Assembly: GCA_003140785.1 (NCBI GenBank)
Contig: PLKY01000034.1
Coordinates: 370 to 7,092, forward strand
From: Acidobacteriaceae bacterium
GTDB taxonomy: Bacteria; Acidobacteriota; Terriglobia; Terriglobales; Acidobacteriaceae
Length of the DNA stretch: 6,723 nucleotides
Direction of reading: 5' to 3'
Made by a program: the position numbers and the translations under genes. Positions 5,771 to 6,723 of the stretch are shown here, one piece after another; the first letter of the stretch is position 1, and every line of letters begins with the position of its first letter. Below the pieces are notes generated by a model. That model saw only the letters and a program-made list of their open reading frames with translations. It did not search any database and was not told where the DNA came from.

Positions 5771-5833
5771 CTGAGGACGGGAAGCCGATCTCCTCCAAAA
5801 GGGCGACGAACCAGGACGACCGGGGGGAAGATC

Positions 5834-5863
5834 ATTATCGAGCCGGCAGTCACGCGACTGCAA
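5834..5863 (-). promoter_or_regulatory. weak candidate promoter for the pilus-like cluster
   Basis: GATAAT at 5839-5834 (five of six matches to the -10 consensus) follows TTGCAG at 5863-5858 (three of six to -35) after 18 bases. If used, the leader would be about 140 bases and would contain the palindrome at 5745-5770 and both hairpins. It is the best sigma-70-like pair I found between gcvPB and the TadG-like gene. Confidence 0.3.
5846..5861. repeat. 16-bp perfect inverted repeat after gcvPB
   Basis: GCAGTC and GACTGC flank a four-base centre. The element starts 29 bases after the gcvPB stop and falls in the spacer of the candidate promoter. It could be the hairpin of a gcvPB terminator, though no T-run follows it on the minus strand, or a binding site in the promoter. 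Confidence 0.4.
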
Positions 5864-5889
5864 GCAAACGAAAGTGACCGGTTCGCTGG

Positions 5890-6723
5890 TTACCCTCTTT
5901 CAGGATCCACGACAGGCGGCCGCCAGCGCAAAATCGGCTTCCGCGCCGCCTGCACCTCGTCCAGCCGCGAAACCCGCGTCGAGTGCGGCGCCGTCTTCAC
6001 CAGCTCCGGGGTCTCCTCCACCTCGCGCGCAATCGATCGCATCGCCTCGATGAACAGATCCAGCTCCTCCAGCGACTCGCTCTCCGTCGGCTCAATCATC
6101 AGAGCCCCATGCACAATCAGCGGAAAGCTCACCGTGTACGGATGAAATCCGTAATCGATCAGCCGCTTGGCGATATCGCCGGTTTTCACGCCTTTGGCCG
6201 CCTGCCTCTTGTCCGAGAAGACGACCTCGTGCATTGACGGCGTCTTGTAGGGCAGCTCATACAGGTCTTCGAGCTTCTTTCGGATGTAATTCGCATTCAG
6301 CACCGCATCTTCGGTCGTCTGCCGCAGCCCATCCGGTCCATTCGCCAAAATGTACGCCAGCGCCCGAATAAACATCCCCGTATTCCCGTAGAACGCGCGC
6401 ACCCGTCCCACCGATTGCGGCCGGTCGTACTCCCAGTGAAGAGCACCAGAAGAGGCTTCCGGTGCGCCGTCTTTCACGCGGTCTGAGGAAAGTCCCGGAA
6501 AAACCGGCGCACGGAACATAGGTTCAGAACCGGCGGTCGCGGGGTCCGCATTCGCGCTCTCCCAGCTTTCCGTGGAGGGACTGTTCGCGGCGTTTCCGGC
6601 GCGCACCAGCACTGGTGTCGGCAAAAACGGCTCCAGAAACTTCCTGCACGCCACCGGCCCCGAACCCGGCCCACCCCCGCCATGCGGAGTCGAAAATGTC
6701 TTGTGCAGGTTCAGGTGCATCAC
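5890..6723 (-). CDS. gcvPB: glycine dehydrogenase (decarboxylating) subunit 2, C-terminal part
   Basis: The last 277 codons of a gene whose N-terminus is off the right edge. The P-protein of the glycine cleavage system decarboxylates glycine with pyridoxal phosphate and passes the aminomethyl group to the lipoyl H-protein. The first visible residues, VMHLNLHKTFSTPHGGGGPG, contain the PLP-binding lysine (window residue 8, codon 6702-6700) and the glycine-rich loop. YDRPQSVGRVRAFYGN, TEDAVLNANYIRKKL, MHEVVFSDKRQ, DIAKRLIDYGFHPYTVSFPL and EPTESESLEELDLFI are all strongly conserved. The C-terminal tail VKTAPHSTRVSRLDEVQAARKP favours the separate beta subunit over the long fused P-protein. Odd feature: about 55 residues (42-96) rich in Ala, Ser, Pro and Glu sit between EPFLPTPVLV and YDRPQSVGR, where relatives usually have a short linker. 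The reading frame stays open through it. Confidence 0.93.
   Translation of the reverse strand: MMHLNLHKTFSTPHGGGGPGSGPVACRKFLEPFLPTPVLVRAGNAANSPSTESWESANADPATAGSEPMFRAPVFPGLSSDRVKDGAPEASSGALHWEYDRPQSVGRVRAFYGNTGMFIRALAYILANGPDGLRQTTEDAVLNANYIRKKLEDLYELPYKTPSMHEVVFSDKRQAAKGVKTGDIAKRLIDYGFHPYTVSFPLIVHGALMIEPTESESLEELDLFIEAMRSIAREVEETPELVKTAPHSTRVSRLDEVQAARKPILRWRPPVVDPERG
6443..6465 (-). repeat. stable hairpin sequence inside the gcvPB linker insertion
   Basis: On the minus strand GCACCGGAAG and CTTCTGGTGC pair over ten positions (one G-U) around a three-base loop CCT. It lies at the 3' end of the extra linker segment (6436-6600), which also contains the palindrome GGTTC-T-GAACC (6531-6521). 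Compact inverted repeats of this kind can mark an inserted palindromic element. Confidence 0.45.

Noticed and set aside
4809..5774. Plus-strand open frame (321 codons) opposite the TadG-like gene
   Set aside because: Arg/His/Asn-rich with no recognisable motif, membrane segment or ribosome binding site; the opposite strand encodes a clear TadG-like protein.
5685..5798. N-terminal extension of the TadG-like protein to a TTG at 5798
   Set aside because: The extension is not hydrophobic or leader-like, while the ATG at 5684 has an excellent ribosome binding site and a normal family N-terminus.
1..6723. CRISPR array, tRNA or rRNA gene, insertion sequence or phage module
   Set aside because: No regularly spaced direct repeats, cloverleaf-like sequence, transposase or integrase motifs were seen on either strand.

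Overview
All the convincing genes in this window lie on the minus strand, so it reads from high to low coordinates. It is moderately GC-rich, densely coded chromosomal DNA with no tRNA, rRNA, CRISPR array, insertion sequence or phage gene that I can recognise. A two-subunit-type glycine decarboxylase, the DnaB wording (for example VTGLATHY before the helicase domain) and the pairing of pilus genes with a type III polyketide synthase suggest an environmental Acidobacteriota-like bacterium. That assignment is inference from family resemblance only.

Layout in transcription order. (1) 6723-5890: C-terminal part of glycine dehydrogenase subunit 2 (gcvPB), running off the right edge, with an unusual ~55-residue linker. 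(2) 5889-5685: a 205-base gap rich in dyad symmetry. It holds a weak candidate promoter, three inverted-repeat or hairpin elements, and the strong ribosome binding site that sets the start of the next gene. (3) 5684-3290: a compact three-gene cluster of Tad-pilus-type envelope proteins. The first is a TadG-like protein whose C-terminal part is a glycine-rich beta-solenoid-like repeat domain; two small TadE-like pseudopilins follow. The spacings are 2 and 17 bases, so the three are almost certainly co-transcribed. No Tad ATPase, platform protein, secretin or prepilin peptidase is present here. (4) 3289-3090: a 200-base gap with a strong 26-bp palindrome and a small hairpin ahead of dnaB. (5) 3089-1701: a complete replicative helicase gene, dnaB. 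(6) 1700-1582: a 119-base gap with a weak candidate promoter and a 24-bp palindrome at its predicted start point. (7) 1581-511: a complete type III polyketide synthase with an intact Cys-His-Asn triad. (8) 521 to the left edge: a class I SAM-dependent methyltransferase that overlaps the synthase gene by 11 bases and continues out of the window.

The last two genes probably form a small biosynthetic operon in which a polyketide-derived alkylpyrone or phenolic is made and then methylated; the product cannot be read from sequence. The pilus-like cluster probably exports and anchors surface proteins. DnaB and GcvPB are housekeeping flanks. The most interesting material is non-coding: three separate intergenic gaps each carry an operator-like palindrome with a different sequence, and the TadG leader can be drawn in two mutually exclusive RNA folds.
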